From Pocillopora verrucosa (taxonomy: Eukaryota > Cnidaria > Anthozoa > Scleractinia > Pocilloporidae): a stretch of 64,000 nucleotides of DNA. The translations under genes were made by a program, and so were the position numbers. The stretch is taken from the NCBI RefSeq assembly GCF_036669915.1, contig NC_089314.1:4472120-4536119 (forward strand), written 5' to 3'. Under the pieces are notes generated by a model. It worked only from the letters and a program-made list of their open reading frames with translations, was not told where the DNA came from and ran no database searches. This document shows, piece after piece, positions 44,601 to 59,600 of the stretch; position 1 is the stretch's first letter, and each line of letters opens with the position of its first letter.

Positions 44601-47600
44601 AAAACAAATTTGGGAAACTAAATTTAAGGCTAAAGTCCCCAATTTTGCAATCAGTGATTTGGGATCAAACATGCAGTAGCAGTAAGCTCTTCATCATGTC
44701 ATCATTCATTTCATTCATTTATTCATTCATTCATTCCTTCCTCCTTTCATTCATTCATTCATTTATTTATTCATTCTTTATTCATTCTTTTATTCAATTA
44801 TTCATACTTTCATTAATTCAGAAATTCATCCATTCATACTTTCATTCATTCATTCATTTATTCATTTAATCGTTCTTTCATTCTTTCATTCATTCATTTA
44901 TTCATTTAATCATTCATTCATTCTCTCATCTTCTTTTATTTCATTATTTCATCAAAGGATTACATTCAGTAAAAGTTAGTGCTGCACCATTTTCCACAAG
45001 AAAAATCCCCCCTTTATTCTGGTTGCCTCATGTACACTGTGATAAGTATTGAGCAATAACTTGTTACCTAGATTTTTTTCTAATAACTAAAATTTTATTT
45101 CTGGCAAGCCATGGATGATTTCCAGGCAACTAAATACATATAGTTGAGTATGAATCCCTGGTACATTTACAGAAATAGAGACACAGAGTTAGGCCAATTT
45201 TTTTTTTTGAAGTGCAGTGAATATTTGTGTCAATCCTGTAATCCATTATGTATTGTTTTAGTTTTTTACATGGTTAACCTTTGGTTGAGCCCCCTTTACT
45301 AGCCCTGCAGATATGCTTCTCATGCAGGCTGTACATCAACCAGCTGTTGGAGTTCATGTTGTGGATGCAGCTTTGTTAGGTATATGTTTTTAAAGACATG
45401 ATCCATAGCAATAGTAATATCAGAAAATGACAGCATTGTCTTTTTTAAACAAACAGTTTATTTGTGACAAATGGGTGTGATGTTTATGACCAGATGAGGA
45501 ATTTACAATAATGCTTTTGGGGACTATCCGAAACAAATCCTAACTTACATTATGTCAATACTTATCTGCTTGATAATGTAAAGCAATTATAATTCTGTCG
45601 TGGACACCCATAGGATACAAAGAATTACGCTACATGTATCAGTGGAAGATCCCCTGTTCAGCTACCATAGCACTTGTCACTAGATACTTGATGAAGACTT
45701 GCAGGGTTGTACATGAACATTTGTGGCAATATAATTGTTTGAATCTTTGGTCAATTACTTGACCATACACCTTATATCGACTCTGAATTGATAACATGTA
45801 ATTCAACATTAATTTATTGTCGTAACTGCTAAGAAAGACACATCAACTTAAAATAATTTTTGTTTGCTATTTTTTTAGGTTTCAGTATTGTGCCACATCC
45901 AGACTGGGTGTTACAAGTGGGGATTGAGTATGATGTCACTGTTCATATCTACAGTCATGACAACCGTAAAGTCTTTATCACTGATGTAAGAATGATTCTA
46001 TTTTTAAAGGAGAACACTTTGATTTATCTCAAATCTTCATATTGTTTTTCTCCACATGATTTCAAGCTCTTTTATTTTTCAAGTTGTCGTGATCTTCAAA
46101 CCTAAAATGATAAAATAGTTTCCAGAAATAAAAGTTTAGTTGCTAGAAAACTGAAACAAAAGCAAAAAGCCCAGGCTGGCTGTTGTTTATGAATGTAGGC
46201 AAACCAGTCAGCTATTAACCTCTTACACCCAAACATCAGTATGCATATTCTCCATACTGTTCTCTATACATTTCCTAGGGTATTGACAAGGAGAATTTGT
46301 TGAACAATCAAGAGCTTCTTTTGTTGGTGATCATTTCCTTTATTCTCACAACCTTGATCTGTGATTCAGGGGTGACATTTTAAGGAGAAATCAAATGCTA
46401 CTAAAATATAGTTACTCTTAGGGTTTGAAGGGTAAGCAAGGTTTAGTTGAGGAGTTGAACTTGGGATTATCATGAAACAAAACAATTTGATTGAGGGAGT
46501 GAGTAGAGGATTTAAACTTGGAACCTTCAGATTCTGAATCCCAAGCTACTAAGTTTTGACAAATTAGGGACTGTTTTGCTCTTGAAAACTATTTGTTACT
46601 GTCCTGCTAAGTGAACTTTTATTCATTTTACTTTTTTTTATCAGAATATTCGCATTGATACCTCATTTGATCCATCATACTTCCAAGTGCTCTGGTCTTC
46701 AGCTAATGGCTCCTTTCATCATGTGCGAACTCTACAGAAAGGCAAGACCATGTTGACAGCCATGTACACAAGCATTAAGGTGCAGTTTTTAATACTCATG
46801 TAATGACTAAAATTTCCAACTATGCTACATTACAAACTAGTTATTTTAGAAGTGATTGATGTGTAGTTTCTGCTTATAATTTCAGACTTTTATTCCCATT
46901 ATGTTTGTTACTCTGATGCAGTACAGAAGACAATGAATTACTCTCTATTATTTTCAACTATCTGTAGATGTACCACTGTGAATACATCGTTTCTTACTAC
47001 CTACTACTACTGATAGTTCTTAGATATGATAGAATAATAAGCTTTAATCAACTGAGTTGATAATGTAATTATTTAAGTTTGCTACCGTGCAGAGTTTCTA
47101 TGCTGATGTTCCAAGTGTTAGCACTTGGTCAGAGCAAATCAGAGCCCTTTAATATTTGCTCTGTGGAGGGGTTAACACTCAAAACGTCGGCTTAGAAACT
47201 CTTTACAGTGGCTAATTTACTTTATCAACTCAGTTTTATCTTGTTATACTCCCCCACTGACACAGCACCACAGTTTCTTTAAAAACTTACCACCTTAAAT
47301 ATAATACTTTATCAAGAGTTCAATGATGGAGGAGTGGAGCCTTTTGGGGTGAGCCTTGTTGACGCTAACACACTTTTTAATCACAGATTCTTGGTACAAA
47401 CGTGATCTACACCTTCAATAATCCCATCTCAGGACAACAAGAAGCAGATATTTTTGATCCAGTGGTTGTCAACCCTGAGATAATAGTGTTCCCATGGTAC
47501 CCACCAGAGCAACAGAAAGTGGCCAGCCACACCCAGTTTCAATATTTATTGGAGGTACATAATGACATTTCCACTGTTAATAATTATAATGGTACCTGCA

Positions 47601-50600
47601 TTATGCTATGTCTGGGGCTCAAAGGCTCTGTAAAGTAAAAGCCTCATGGCAATATCAAAAAAATGTTTAAAGAGGAAAGAAAACCATGTAAAGTTGTTGT
47701 CGGTGTTCTGATTTTAGCTCATCTTGCCTTTTGCTTTTTATACTGAGAAACTTTGATAAGATGTTAAGTTACTGTGAGCTTTATAAAGTTCCAAGCTTGA
47801 TTTTGTCTCAGCAAGTAGCAATTATTATTTTTCTTTTAACTTTTCCTTTTGGTTTTCTCTCCAGCCATCTGGAGGAAGTGGAATGTATATTTGGTCATCA
47901 TCTAACACCTCAGTAGCCACTGTAAGCACCAAAGGTGTTGTTATCACAACTAATGCAGTAGGACACACCCAGGCTCGTGCAGCAGACATGAAGAATCTGG
48001 CAATTTTTGGAACAGCAGAGGTGGGTTCCTAACCTGTTTTGAATACTCCTTCATCTTGCAGAGTGATCAGTGTACAACTTCCTTGGTATAATGTTTATAC
48101 CTTACTTATACCTTAGTCAGTATTCAGTGTCACAAGAAGGCCACCTAAGGTCAAAAAGGGCCATGATGTATCATTCAAAGGGGGAAATAGATAGAAGATT
48201 TGTTTTTAGGTCTGGTTCGTGTAAGAAAATTGTAACAGTTGTTTCCTTAAATGATGTGATGGCAATAAAATGACATGTGACTGGAACCTTATTCTGTGGG
48301 TCCTTGTAAGTGTGTCCCCTTAACACTCCTCTGTTATTTTTGGGAATGACAGGGAGTGGATCCTGGGAATGAGGTTAATTGAGGAGTCTTTTTTAATCAT
48401 TTTATGTGAAATTTCACAGGTTTATGTCGTTCCACCAAGAAAAATGGAGTTTCTTCCCTCTGTTGTTGAAGCTCAAGTTGGTTATTCATTGTCACTCCCA
48501 CTGGCTGTAGCAACTTGCATTTATACAGGTAAAGGAAAAGCTCTTTATTACTATCATTATCATCATCTGTCCTTACTGCTCCATTTACTTCATAGGTTGC
48601 TTGATATAGTTATTGTTCAATCCCTGAAACTGTGATTTTCACATGCAAATTTTGTTTGGCGAACTAAGTACAGCTAGCTCTATGTGTGTTGACCACAGCA
48701 CAGTATTTTTGGTATGGTGGTGTAGTCTAATTGTCCAGTGTAGGGATCATTTAGTCCTGCAAAGAACTGCTGCTGAGGTAGATCCTTGTGCTTTGCCAGC
48801 CTGAGCAGAGTTTTGTGTGAGTTTTTTTATAGCCTTGATGTGGCACTGATGTTGGCTTTTGCTCAGGGTTTTGAATTGTTGGTCACTGTTGCCAACAATA
48901 ACACTTTACAAATGTTGGTTAGGTTGAAACAAGTAATCATAAAATGATATTATAATTATTACTTTGTTTCGTTTCTCAGCATGCCAAGAGTTCCATGTTT
49001 TCACCGATTGTCGCACTCTCCCTGTGATGTACTCTTTTTCTGACCCGTCTATTTTCAAGTTAGTTGAAGAGAAAAGTAAGTATAAGAGATTGGCTTTTTC
49101 TTAATTTGATCAGAAATTGTCTCCAAGCTCAGATTTCAAGAACTCAAATGATTACTTTCTGAAGAGTTCTAGATGTCATCAAAATGACTTTTTCTGCTGA
49201 TGTGACAGGTCAGCATTTTCATGGGCAAGTTATTTGCCAATCCTTATTAAAGGTTAAACTCATGAAATTGGCTTGATGACTAATAGAATTTTATCTAGAG
49301 TTTCAAGATATTTTCAAGCACTAACTGTACCTGGTGTGTGTCTTGAAACAGTGTGCTTTTTAATGTCTACTTTTAGGAGATTATGAGATAACTGCTGGAA
49401 GTTGTATGTCAGTGAAGCTTCTTGCCCTTCGTTCTGGCTTCACCACACTGACTGTGACATACCAGTACAAGGACATAATTCTACGTTCTATGGTGACTGT
49501 TGGTGCTTATCACCCACTTAAGGTCAGTTATGAGTTAACTCTTAGGCATGCAGATGTTGCTTGAGAGTTGCAAGTGCTCTGTTGTCTTCGGCTGTGGAAT
49601 GTTACCACCAAATGCATTTCATGGACAAAAGATGGGCTTGAGGTTTGGTTGCTGTGAAGGGCATTGCTGACAAGATTACCGTGCACTATGCTTAAAGGTT
49701 CCCTTGTAGGCCCAGAGAGGGACATCTGTTGGCCTGCATTGTCTCAAAGTCAATGTCACCCTAATGCCATGTGCATTGCAGCTGCATTTAGAAGCAGTAG
49801 CTAGTTCTTCCAGAAGGCTCTATATGTGGCAGCTAGTTCCTGTAGTACTCTGGCTAGCTGTTAAGTTTTGGTGAACTAGCCACAAGTACACGTGCAGTAT
49901 AAGAATTATTTATCTATATGTAGGTTCTAGATCCAGTGGATGTTGGTGTGGTGTCTTTGTGTTCAGCAAAGAACCTCTTGTTAGAGGGAGGACCTCTTCC
50001 TTGGATTGTGGATACTTCTGGATATTATGAAGAAGGTGAACTCATATGAGCTGTATATAACAACTGACTGTTTAATTGTTTGTCTCAAGATCTAGAATCA
50101 TTCTCAATTGTAGGGTCAAGCTGGTTGTGGTCAGGTGATAAGGTTGAACATTAGGTGTGGCTGTTTAGGCAGCATGATTAGTTAGCTGTTATTGTTTTAT
50201 CATTGGTGCAATTTGACCAGCATGATTATTCAAACAAGTTTATGTTCTCCATTAGATATTTGCTTAGTTACTCCCTACCTTTAGGAATGGTAATGAGCAG
50301 TCCTCAATTGAAAGCTTGACTATAATTAATAGTGCATTTAAATTAGGAGACAATTGGTTAGACACTGATATAACATCATAACTGTTGAACAAAAGTTTTT
50401 GTTCAAACAGATGTTTACACATGCAACAGAAAGAGAATTTCTATTGGATATTAAGAGCCAATTTGACAAAACTTTCTGCCTTTACCTTTGTGTACAGTTT
50501 TCTGGGTTTGTACAGGTTCTGGAAAACCTGGAAAGTCTTGGAAGTTTTTTTTTGACATTTTCCAGGACTTTCCAGTCCTGGAAAAAGACTACAGTTCCTG

Positions 50601-53600
50601 GAATGTCCTAAAAATCTGCTTAACTCAAGCAATAAAGTTTTCAGAATTTATGCCTGTAATGTATTTAGACCATTGGGAGAATTTGGTTTAAAATCTTGGG
50701 ACTGAAAGGGTTTGAGGTGAAATTTGAAATACTGGAAAAGTCTATGAATTTTTTTCTGAAGAAGGGTACAAACCCTGAGTTTTGCTTGCTTCCTACAGAT
50801 GACTAACCTTCCCATCTTCCTGTTGTTTGACAGTGATTCCAGATCCACAGAAAGAGGACCATGTTTCTATTGGGTATTATCCCACATCTGACTATCTTGG
50901 TTAGTGAAAATACTATATTTATCACTTGACCCTTCTGAATAGAGGGGGATCTTTTTTCTGGTTGTTACTCAGGGGTGGTATTGTTAGATGTTAATCACTC
51001 TCATGGGTGAAAGAGTTAAGAGACTTTCACTCCACATGAATTTAAGTTTTTGTTTGTAATGCATGTAATGCGTGTAATGCATGTTATGCATGTTATGCAT
51101 GTAGTGGAGTATATTATGGTGTCTTTTTCGTTTCAGTTGATAACAGTGGATCGTATCATTATTTTAACATAATCTGTTTAAAGCAAGGTGAACAGGTAAG
51201 AACTCTTTCTTTGGTCAAAATTAAATGTGATACCATAACATTCTGTGAAAACGTGTGGTCAGTGGTATTGAAGGTTTGGTTCACTATGGTAATTGCTGAG
51301 GAAGAGAGTCTTCTCCTTGTCTGTAGCAAGATGATTGCCATGATTGCAAGATGATTGCTATGGCAATAAGCCACATCTCATTTGTGGGGAGCTGTTAACA
51401 CAAAACTCACAAATTACATGTAGGGTAGAATGAATACTTACCCAAGATGCAGAAGGGAGGGAGGAAGGGAGGGAGGGAGGGAGGGAGGGAGGAAGGAAGG
51501 GAGGGAGGGAGGGAATCAAAGAGAGCAAAATAACAAAGCAAAGAGAGCAAAAGCGTATGGTAATGCCTCTTAATCTGCCCCAAAAGCTTAAAGGTTTACC
51601 TGTTGGAAACAATGAGGAGTGATAGATAGAAATATATTGTGGTTGATAGCACATCACAAGTGACAGCCCTGTGACAATTCTGTAATAATTAAGAACAATG
51701 AAAATAATGATATTTTGGCATTACAACAATTCTTTCTTCGTGTATCTGTAACAATCAATCTCAACATGCATCTAAAATCAGAACAAAACATACATGTAGT
51801 TAACTGTAAGTGACAGAATGGGGCACCATTTTAGTGACCTAACTTTGTATGTAAGTTTGGTCATAATGCCTGCTAGTTAGAGTTGGGTCTCATAAAATGG
51901 CCGCTTGTTTTAGGTTCTCACTGTGAAGATTGGAAACAAACCATCTGCAAAGAATCCATACCCAGCAAGCTCCTCTGTATTAATCAGGTGAGAGGTAAAA
52001 CGTAACTGATCTGTGTTTTAGCGGAAGTACCAGTATTGTGCAAAAGTAATGCAAATGAACGATCTTTCGTTGAAAGTTCGAGCAAAAGTTCGAGGCCTTT
52101 CAAGTGACATTTCGCAAGAACAAAGGGCGCTTTTCATATGTGATGCATGTAGTTTATAGTTCATGTAACGCATGCGCAATATTGTCAAACTTCAGCCACC
52201 AACACAAAGAATTAGAATGGCACATTAAACAGACAATAAATAACATTTATGTACTCAAAGATTTATGTTATTCTTCATGGGAACAAATGGAAAATACGGT
52301 TATAGAGGGTAAAACAGGACTTCCTTAATGCAAGCTCTTGAAGTTAAATGTGTGAAGGATAAAGAATACTCATTAAACTTCAACCTCAAAATATGGCTTC
52401 TTTCCATTTTTTTATTCTTCGACCAAAGGGCAGATTGTTGCTGAAACTAATTATCGTGTTAATCATCTTGTGATGGTGTTTCATCCGTAGTCCATGAAAA
52501 AACTTGATTGTGCTTTTGCCTAAAAAGTTACTTATTAAACTTTTTTTTTTGTAGATTTGCATGCATGGACCCTGCATCTCTGACAATTGTTCCCGACATA
52601 AAACTTCCAACAGTGGATGGGCGTCAACTGTCTCCTGAAAATTGTGTGAGCTCGAACAAAGAGGTAAGAGGTACTTGAAGACTTACTTTGGAACCCCCCT
52701 GTTCAACCATCTTATGCTAGTGTCAGTACTTGTTAGTACTTATTAGTAATTGTTTATCATAAAGGTTTGAGGTACCCTCAACCTTTGGTCATTTTGGGTC
52801 TGGAAAGGTGGCTGTTTTATCAGAGTTTTCAGTGATAAATCCATCAAATTGAGTGGCAAATTTCTAAACCTACCATTGAGATTGTAAAATTCTGGAATAC
52901 AGCATGTGTACCATTTTCAACTGACCCCAGTACCCCAGGCTTGACTCCCTCACTTTCTTCCCCCCAACCCCCCCTCAAAGCAATGTTGTACTTTGTTAAT
53001 GGCAATAGTCCGTCAAATATGCGAGGGGGGGAGAAGTCATTGTATCGAGGTATGTTACTGTATGAAGTTCATTTTTGGAACAAACAACCCCAAAGTTGCT
53101 AGACAAGTGGAACGGTATGCACGAGATACATTTTTGTGGGCAAATGCGTTATCATGGAAAAGTTTGTTCTGCAAGAGCGACTATTCATTCACCACTTATG
53201 TCACCATTACAGCCTGAACCTTTTTAATGGATGGACCAAATTTTAAAATCTACCTTTCAAGAATCTTGGGTTAACAGATACATTGTTTGGGATTGGGATT
53301 GAAAAATTTTTAACTAGTGGCTTTGTGTCGGGTTTCAGATCCATGTGCGCAACAATCAACAGTTAAACCTTGCTGTCCATCTCCGTGACTCCTTCGGACG
53401 CTTATTTGACAACTTCACATCACTGACTGTAGTTTGGTCGACCAGCGATCGCACTTTGGCAGAATTTGTTGACATGACAAGTTCTGTTAAGATGATGTTT
53501 GTCAAATACAAGGACGATGAAAACCTTAGAAGAGCAATGTGTGAGTGCTTTTAATTTAACTGCTTTCATTCCCTGAATTTTGTTTTTTTTTCCTCTTTAT

Positions 53601-56600
53601 TATTATTTTTACTTAAATATGAATTCACCCTGAATATCTGGAACTTATCGCATACTAATCTCTCTTCTGTTTGGTTAGCATATCAAACTGTCAGTTTGAG
53701 CGACAAGATGGGTGGAGTTGTTATCGAGGCATCCATTGAAGGCTACCAATGCAACATTTTAAGATGGTGTGGAAGGGAATTGAAGGTTTGATTTTTTTTT
53801 ACCTAAATATGTCCGGGTGTTCAATAAAACCCGGTTGCCGGCAATCTACCGTCACCTATAAGATCTCTCACCATAGTCCGCTTACCTTGCGAGAAAAGCC
53901 CGTGTTTAGGTTTCGCCTAACGGCCCCTTTTCTGGGCACAGCCGGCAATCACATCATCAGCAACTGCTTAGGGAAAAATTTATTGAAACCCCTCCATGTC
54001 TGAAGTAATGATTATCTAAAGACAGGGTTGGTCTGCGTCGGTAGGCTTATTGATAGTACTGTTGTGGTAAATTTAAGGAGTGTTAGCCCTTTGCCTGAGT
54101 ATCTCAGGTTCAGAAGCGTTAAGCAACCAAGGGTATTGCAACCCCCCACTCCTCCCTGGACTGTATACTTGTCTTCCGTAGGGTTATCCCCTTCCCCCCT
54201 CATCATTTCATTAGAGTTCCCTAATAGTACGTCGTATCACTGATTTCCTTTTTGATAGTGGCACCACCTTAGTCGTAAATTAATTGAGGTTTTTCATCAC
54301 CTTGTACAGAAACCCGTTAAGTTTAATTTGCGAGGGCATCTGAAATTGCTGCTTGTTCCTGAAAGGCAACTTGTTCCACCAGCCGCTTCAATACTGAATC
54401 ATCCTGAAAATCAAGTAAGGCTTTATCCATAGGAATATCCATATGGAATTCTGTACTTAAGTCAAGTTAATCATGCGACATCGCATTCTGTAGAAGAAAA
54501 TATCGCCTGCTTACGAGTAACATTCACATCTCTCTCTGTTTGACAACAAGTTTCAATTTTCCGACTGCTTGCCATCCTCACACATCCGTCTTGTAGTGTC
54601 AGTCTCGTACAAGATTTTTGTGGCATTTCGCTCGCCTCTTGGGCATCAAGAAGTTGAAATGCTCTTTTTCTTTGGTGTGTATTTTAAACATACTGAATGG
54701 TACATTATCTTATTTTTTCCAGGCTGTTTTCCACATTAAAGGAGGCTCGGGTCACTTTGCTGTCAAAGGAAGCAGCAATGCTATTGCAAAAGTCAATTAC
54801 CAAGGAAAAACTGACATACTAGTGAGTTGAGTTATTGTGAAAGTCGTGAATTTAACCTACCACTTCCTCTCCTTCGTGCCACATTTACTTGATTCAGAAT
54901 CTTTCTTTTGTAATGTTTATTTGGTTAGGTTATCCCAAGATCCGAGGGTCTGTTCACCGTGATGGTGCACGATTTGTGCTTGGACTCAACCGGGCCAGCG
55001 GTTGCCGATGTTCAAGTTTCTGATGTGTACGGTGTAGATGTTGTTGTTGTCAACAAGGTATGTTGATGCCACAAGGTAGAATTGTAAAGAATTGTTGGTT
55101 TGAAATGAGCATTCTCACATTTTTGTCGTCTTTTTTGCAATTCAAAATCAGTTCCGTTCTCCAAAACATAAAATATAAATTTGCCACCGTAAGGAGTCTA
55201 TAATGCTGACGTCTCGTCATTCGCTCTGAGGAAGGCCTAACGCTCGAAACGTCAGCTTTAGTATCTGTTTACGGCGGTCAGTTTATATTATCAGCTCAGT
55301 TGATAAACCAAATTATAATGTAAAACTCTCACCGACGCAGCACCACAGTTTCTTTACAAACTTACCCTTTTTTCTAAAAGATTCAGATTAGAGACAGATC
55401 CTCATGAAAGGCATTTAGAGTTACTGTCTCCTTATCACATTGTTAAAGTAGCTATTTACTGTAAGTGTTTCCGTTAAAGTGAAGCAACCTGCTTCTCTTC
55501 TAATGGTAGTTTGATATAGGCCAACAGGATCAGTCAACGCCTTAAATTGTGGTTTAAAGGAGCCTCAAGTTTTTAAACACAGCCTCAGGTTGTACATGTT
55601 ACTGTGCCCATGAACGTTTAATCTCGCGGGTCATTTTACCTAAGCTGCTCGTAGGATGTACTCCGGGACTTACACTCAAGCTTGGTATCTATGATTCGTG
55701 CCTCTTCCTGCTTGGATCGCTGGAATAAGTGTTGTAATAATACGGAAGCCAAATATCCGTGCATATTAACACTCTACTTTCTTTTTTCTCACCCACTCAG
55801 CACTTGTCATTCTTTTGATGTTGTAATTTGAAGTTTGACTCCATTCAATTTTGTGCGTTTTGCTTTTATCAGATCGAGCTGTACGCATCAGAGACCCTGA
55901 GGCTCAAATTGCTAGATATATTTGGGGTGCCACTGTTGTTCAGAAATCTTGAGTTTCTCACCTTGGCTCCACATTTTACTCCAGACATTTTAGACATCAG
56001 GTAAAGATAATTTTGTGTATTTTCACGTGCAAAATACATGTAAGACCTCATTAATTCTGTATTTTCTAATATGGCGTATTCATCATTCGGTTGACCTGTT
56101 TCCATTGAATTATTTTTTTAAAATTATCCTCAGGCGGGACGTTGAGCTTGAAGACAAGAGTAAAATCAATCAAGATACTGCATATTTCACGGTCAGAGGA
56201 CTCTCTCTTGGTACTGCAAGCCTCACATTCACAGCATCAGCAACAGGGAGAGGAAAAGCGACAAGTGATCCAAAGGATATCCAGGTGTGTCAGTCTGTTG
56301 TTATGTGTTCTATAAAACTATTTGCGTTCCCATATCATTGGTGTCGCTTCCTTCTGGATGTTGTGCGATTGGACTGACCGACCACTCGCCTCGATTTCAT
56401 GCGAGAGCTGGGGTGAAGCCCCGTGGGTTGACTCGCTTCGGTCTGGATGCCATCGGGAGAAATGTGGATAAATTGTAACCATTTGATCGAACGAGACGAG
56501 TTAACACAAATCAGAACCGTAGGCCGCACTACCATTTGATGTTCGTAGGTATAATTATATATTGGATTTTGTTACGCCAAAGGTCCATTTTTAAACTAGA

Positions 56601-59600
56601 TCAAACGCACTTATCCATGCTATGAACTATTTCTTAAAGGAATTTCCTCCCCTCATCCTTATCCTAATTTTATATCTGTACCACCCCCCTTCCCCCCCTC
56701 CCCTCCTCCCCCCTCCCCCTTTCCCCGTCCTTAGTGAAAATTTATTTCAAATAGCTATCTAAGGACTTGATAGGGTATTTGAAATCTTGTTTGAATTGTG
56801 AGATAAGCTTCGCTCAGGAGGCAAGTGAGGGGAAAAATCTGCTTGTTAAACTGAGACATCCACTCATCAGATGTTGCTCAAATGTTGATGTTTTCATACT
56901 TAAAACTCTATAATTAATGATCTTAAAAAATTTTCCTTTAATTTTTTAATGACAGGTTTTTGCACCCCTAAGGCTGGACCCAAGATTGGTGGTGCTGATT
57001 CGTGGAGCGTCATTTCAGGTACAGTTAATATAGTTGTCTTAGAGTTTTTCATTCCCATGAATTGAATACTAATTCTTTGCACTCTGCCATGCGTTTCTGG
57101 TTAAAGAAAAATATAGGCCACAACATCTTATTTAGAACGTGCGATTCACATCATTTTCCATCTTTTTGCCCCTTAATTTGGAAACTAGAGCAAATTAGTT
57201 TCGCAGATCATCTGCCTTCTTTGAACCAGGACTAGAAAAGATTTCCAGGTATTTGCCAGCAAGCCCTTCATGAAGCAACTTACCAAGCGACATTTTTTTA
57301 AAAAATTGATGGTCTTTTGTCTGGATATAGGTTCGAAGTTCAGGTGGGCCCAGTCCCCAGGCGGCAACAATCTTCAGCATCGCTAACCACACAGTGGCAA
57401 CTGTCAGCAGCGTGGGACTAGTGGAGGCACAGCAGCTTGGAACAACAAACCTTACTGGGTTTGTACAAACAGCTGATCCAATCAAGGGACAGACGGTGTT
57501 GCATTCCAAGGTACACTTCATCTCATACGTTATTCATACTAAGGCAAAGTAAATACATCCAAACAGAAATTGAAATAGCCTTTGTGTGCTCGACAAGTAT
57601 TACACCTAAGGTTCATCATGAATAAGGAACGCGTTGCCGAACAGCCTGATCAGTGTTCCATGCAATTGAGGACACAACACTCTTCCGTGGTTTTCTTTCG
57701 TCCATCTCTGAACCCTCTGACTTCCACGATCTTTGAATCCCCTTTTGATATTAATTAAATTCGCCTTTTCACTCCCAAAACATTTATGTTTGCAAGGGAG
57801 GGGATGACAATAGATAGCAAAGAGGATTTTTTTTTCTGATTTCCTTGATTTTATTGCGTCCTTGTCTCGTGTCATTCTTTAGGATATTGTTATCATACAT
57901 GTCATACAGCTGAAAGGAATTATTATCAATGTTGCCTCTACCAACCTTGTCACTGGAACTAAGGTATGACATGTCTTAACGTGCATGCCAAAATGAGAGA
58001 CGTTTTGATTTATCTAAGTGATCTGATTAGACATTTGATGATGCTGATTTTAAAAGGTCGCAGTGTGCATTTTTTAATTATTAAGGGCGTTTCGTTGTCT
58101 ACGTTCCATAAATTTTGTGGCAGAAAGACGTAGGGAAGGCTAAGTCTGCACTCGAGCCAAGCAGCCCACGAGACACCCGGGGTATTACCACCACCATCAC
58201 CCCCCCCCCCTCCTTCCTCGCGAGACGCCCACAGCGCGAAGCATGGAGCGAGTAGGGGTAGTGCCCCCCTTCCCCCCCCCCCCGGACAATTCGCCGGCAC
58301 CCATTTATACTCCTGGGTGTAAGAGTAGTGTTTTGCCCAAGAACACCTTTCGACCCGAAGTTCAGCGTGTTAGTTTTAGGCCGTTGCATCTCCTACTCAG
58401 AAAGCCCTGTTTTGGATGCACACTTTATGTTTTAATCGTTTGTATTCGCTGAGCATATGTTATGACAGCTTTTTATAGCATTTTTGACTTCCATATTGTT
58501 TATAACAGATCAGCATGTATGCAGCTGGTTTAAACGATGAAACGCCATTTACTTTTGCTAATGCTGTACCTGGTTTGAAGTTCTTCTGGACCTCAACTAA
58601 CCCCGATGTATGCCAAGTCAAGTCAGTGTACGTTTTGGTGAGCAAATTTTAATCTTTTTTAAGGCAAAAATAGCATAATGTTTATAAAGAATATTGTAGC
58701 TCAAACGAAAAACATCCGTCTAGAAATTTGCAGTTGATTTTAACTCACTATCTCTTTCTGCACTCTTTGGAATTAATTATTTTGCTCCCATCTACTGAGT
58801 GAGCTGAATTTTTTCCAATTTTGTTATCAATAGGACAATGACAATATTCGGATGAGGTTAAAAAGGCTCTGCCTTTCAAGGAACTAATTTATTGTTCGTG
58901 TAGTGTAATCGTTTGGTCGAAGATAGTCCTCAAAAAATGAAGAATGTTGTCGATAGCAATGAATGACGTTTTGATGATCGGAGCGGGGTCATCGTTCGAT
59001 TCAAGTGAGGAGTTATTTAGGCATTCGAGCGTTTTAAGTGTGGTTCTTGTAAACTTATTGGTCATTTCTGCAATGACGATATCAGCTACAAGAATAAAGT
59101 ACAATAAGTCAGTTTGGATGCGTTGCTAAAGTTCTTCGTTTTCATGTTGCATGAAGTACTCGTGTACATCTATTGAGTGAAGTCTGTTCTGAGGATTCTG
59201 TCTTTCTGTCTGTGTTATTCGTTATGATTTCAGAGTGGGGTGGCTGTGGAAAGCGAGAATGATTTCCGTGTGGATCTGCACTGCATTAACCCCGGACAAA
59301 CGACTGTACGACTCAGGGTGGTAATAACTGACCATAGTTATCAACAGGCTCATGAGGACGCTTTGTTACAAGATGAGGTCACATTTGAGGTGAGGACAGC
59401 ATCTATGATCTCTCAAGGTATTTATTAAGCGTGTTGTTAAAAAGGTGAGACTGGGAAAGATACATTTCGATTGGGCGTGAGAAAACTATAACACGGATAA
59501 AATCTAACTGAGGTCATCTTATAAAGAATGATGTATACTAGGATGAAAGAATAACGAAAAATTTGACGCGGGTAAACGCGTTTGAGGAAGCCACGTGAGA

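Noticed and set aside
44561-44869. Hydrophobic repeat protein (SFIHSFIYSF)
   Set aside because: It is translation of the TTCA microsatellite in intron 9.
55205-55256. Hammerhead ribozyme (GTC triplet, CTGAGGA and GAAA boxes, closing stem GCTGACG/CGTCAGC)
   Set aside because: The boxes are in the right order, but the stem next to the cleavage triplet does not pair and stem II is weak. The longer relative at 47,050 is a simple long palindrome, so the boxes may be a by-product of a deletion. It needs a covariance-model search.
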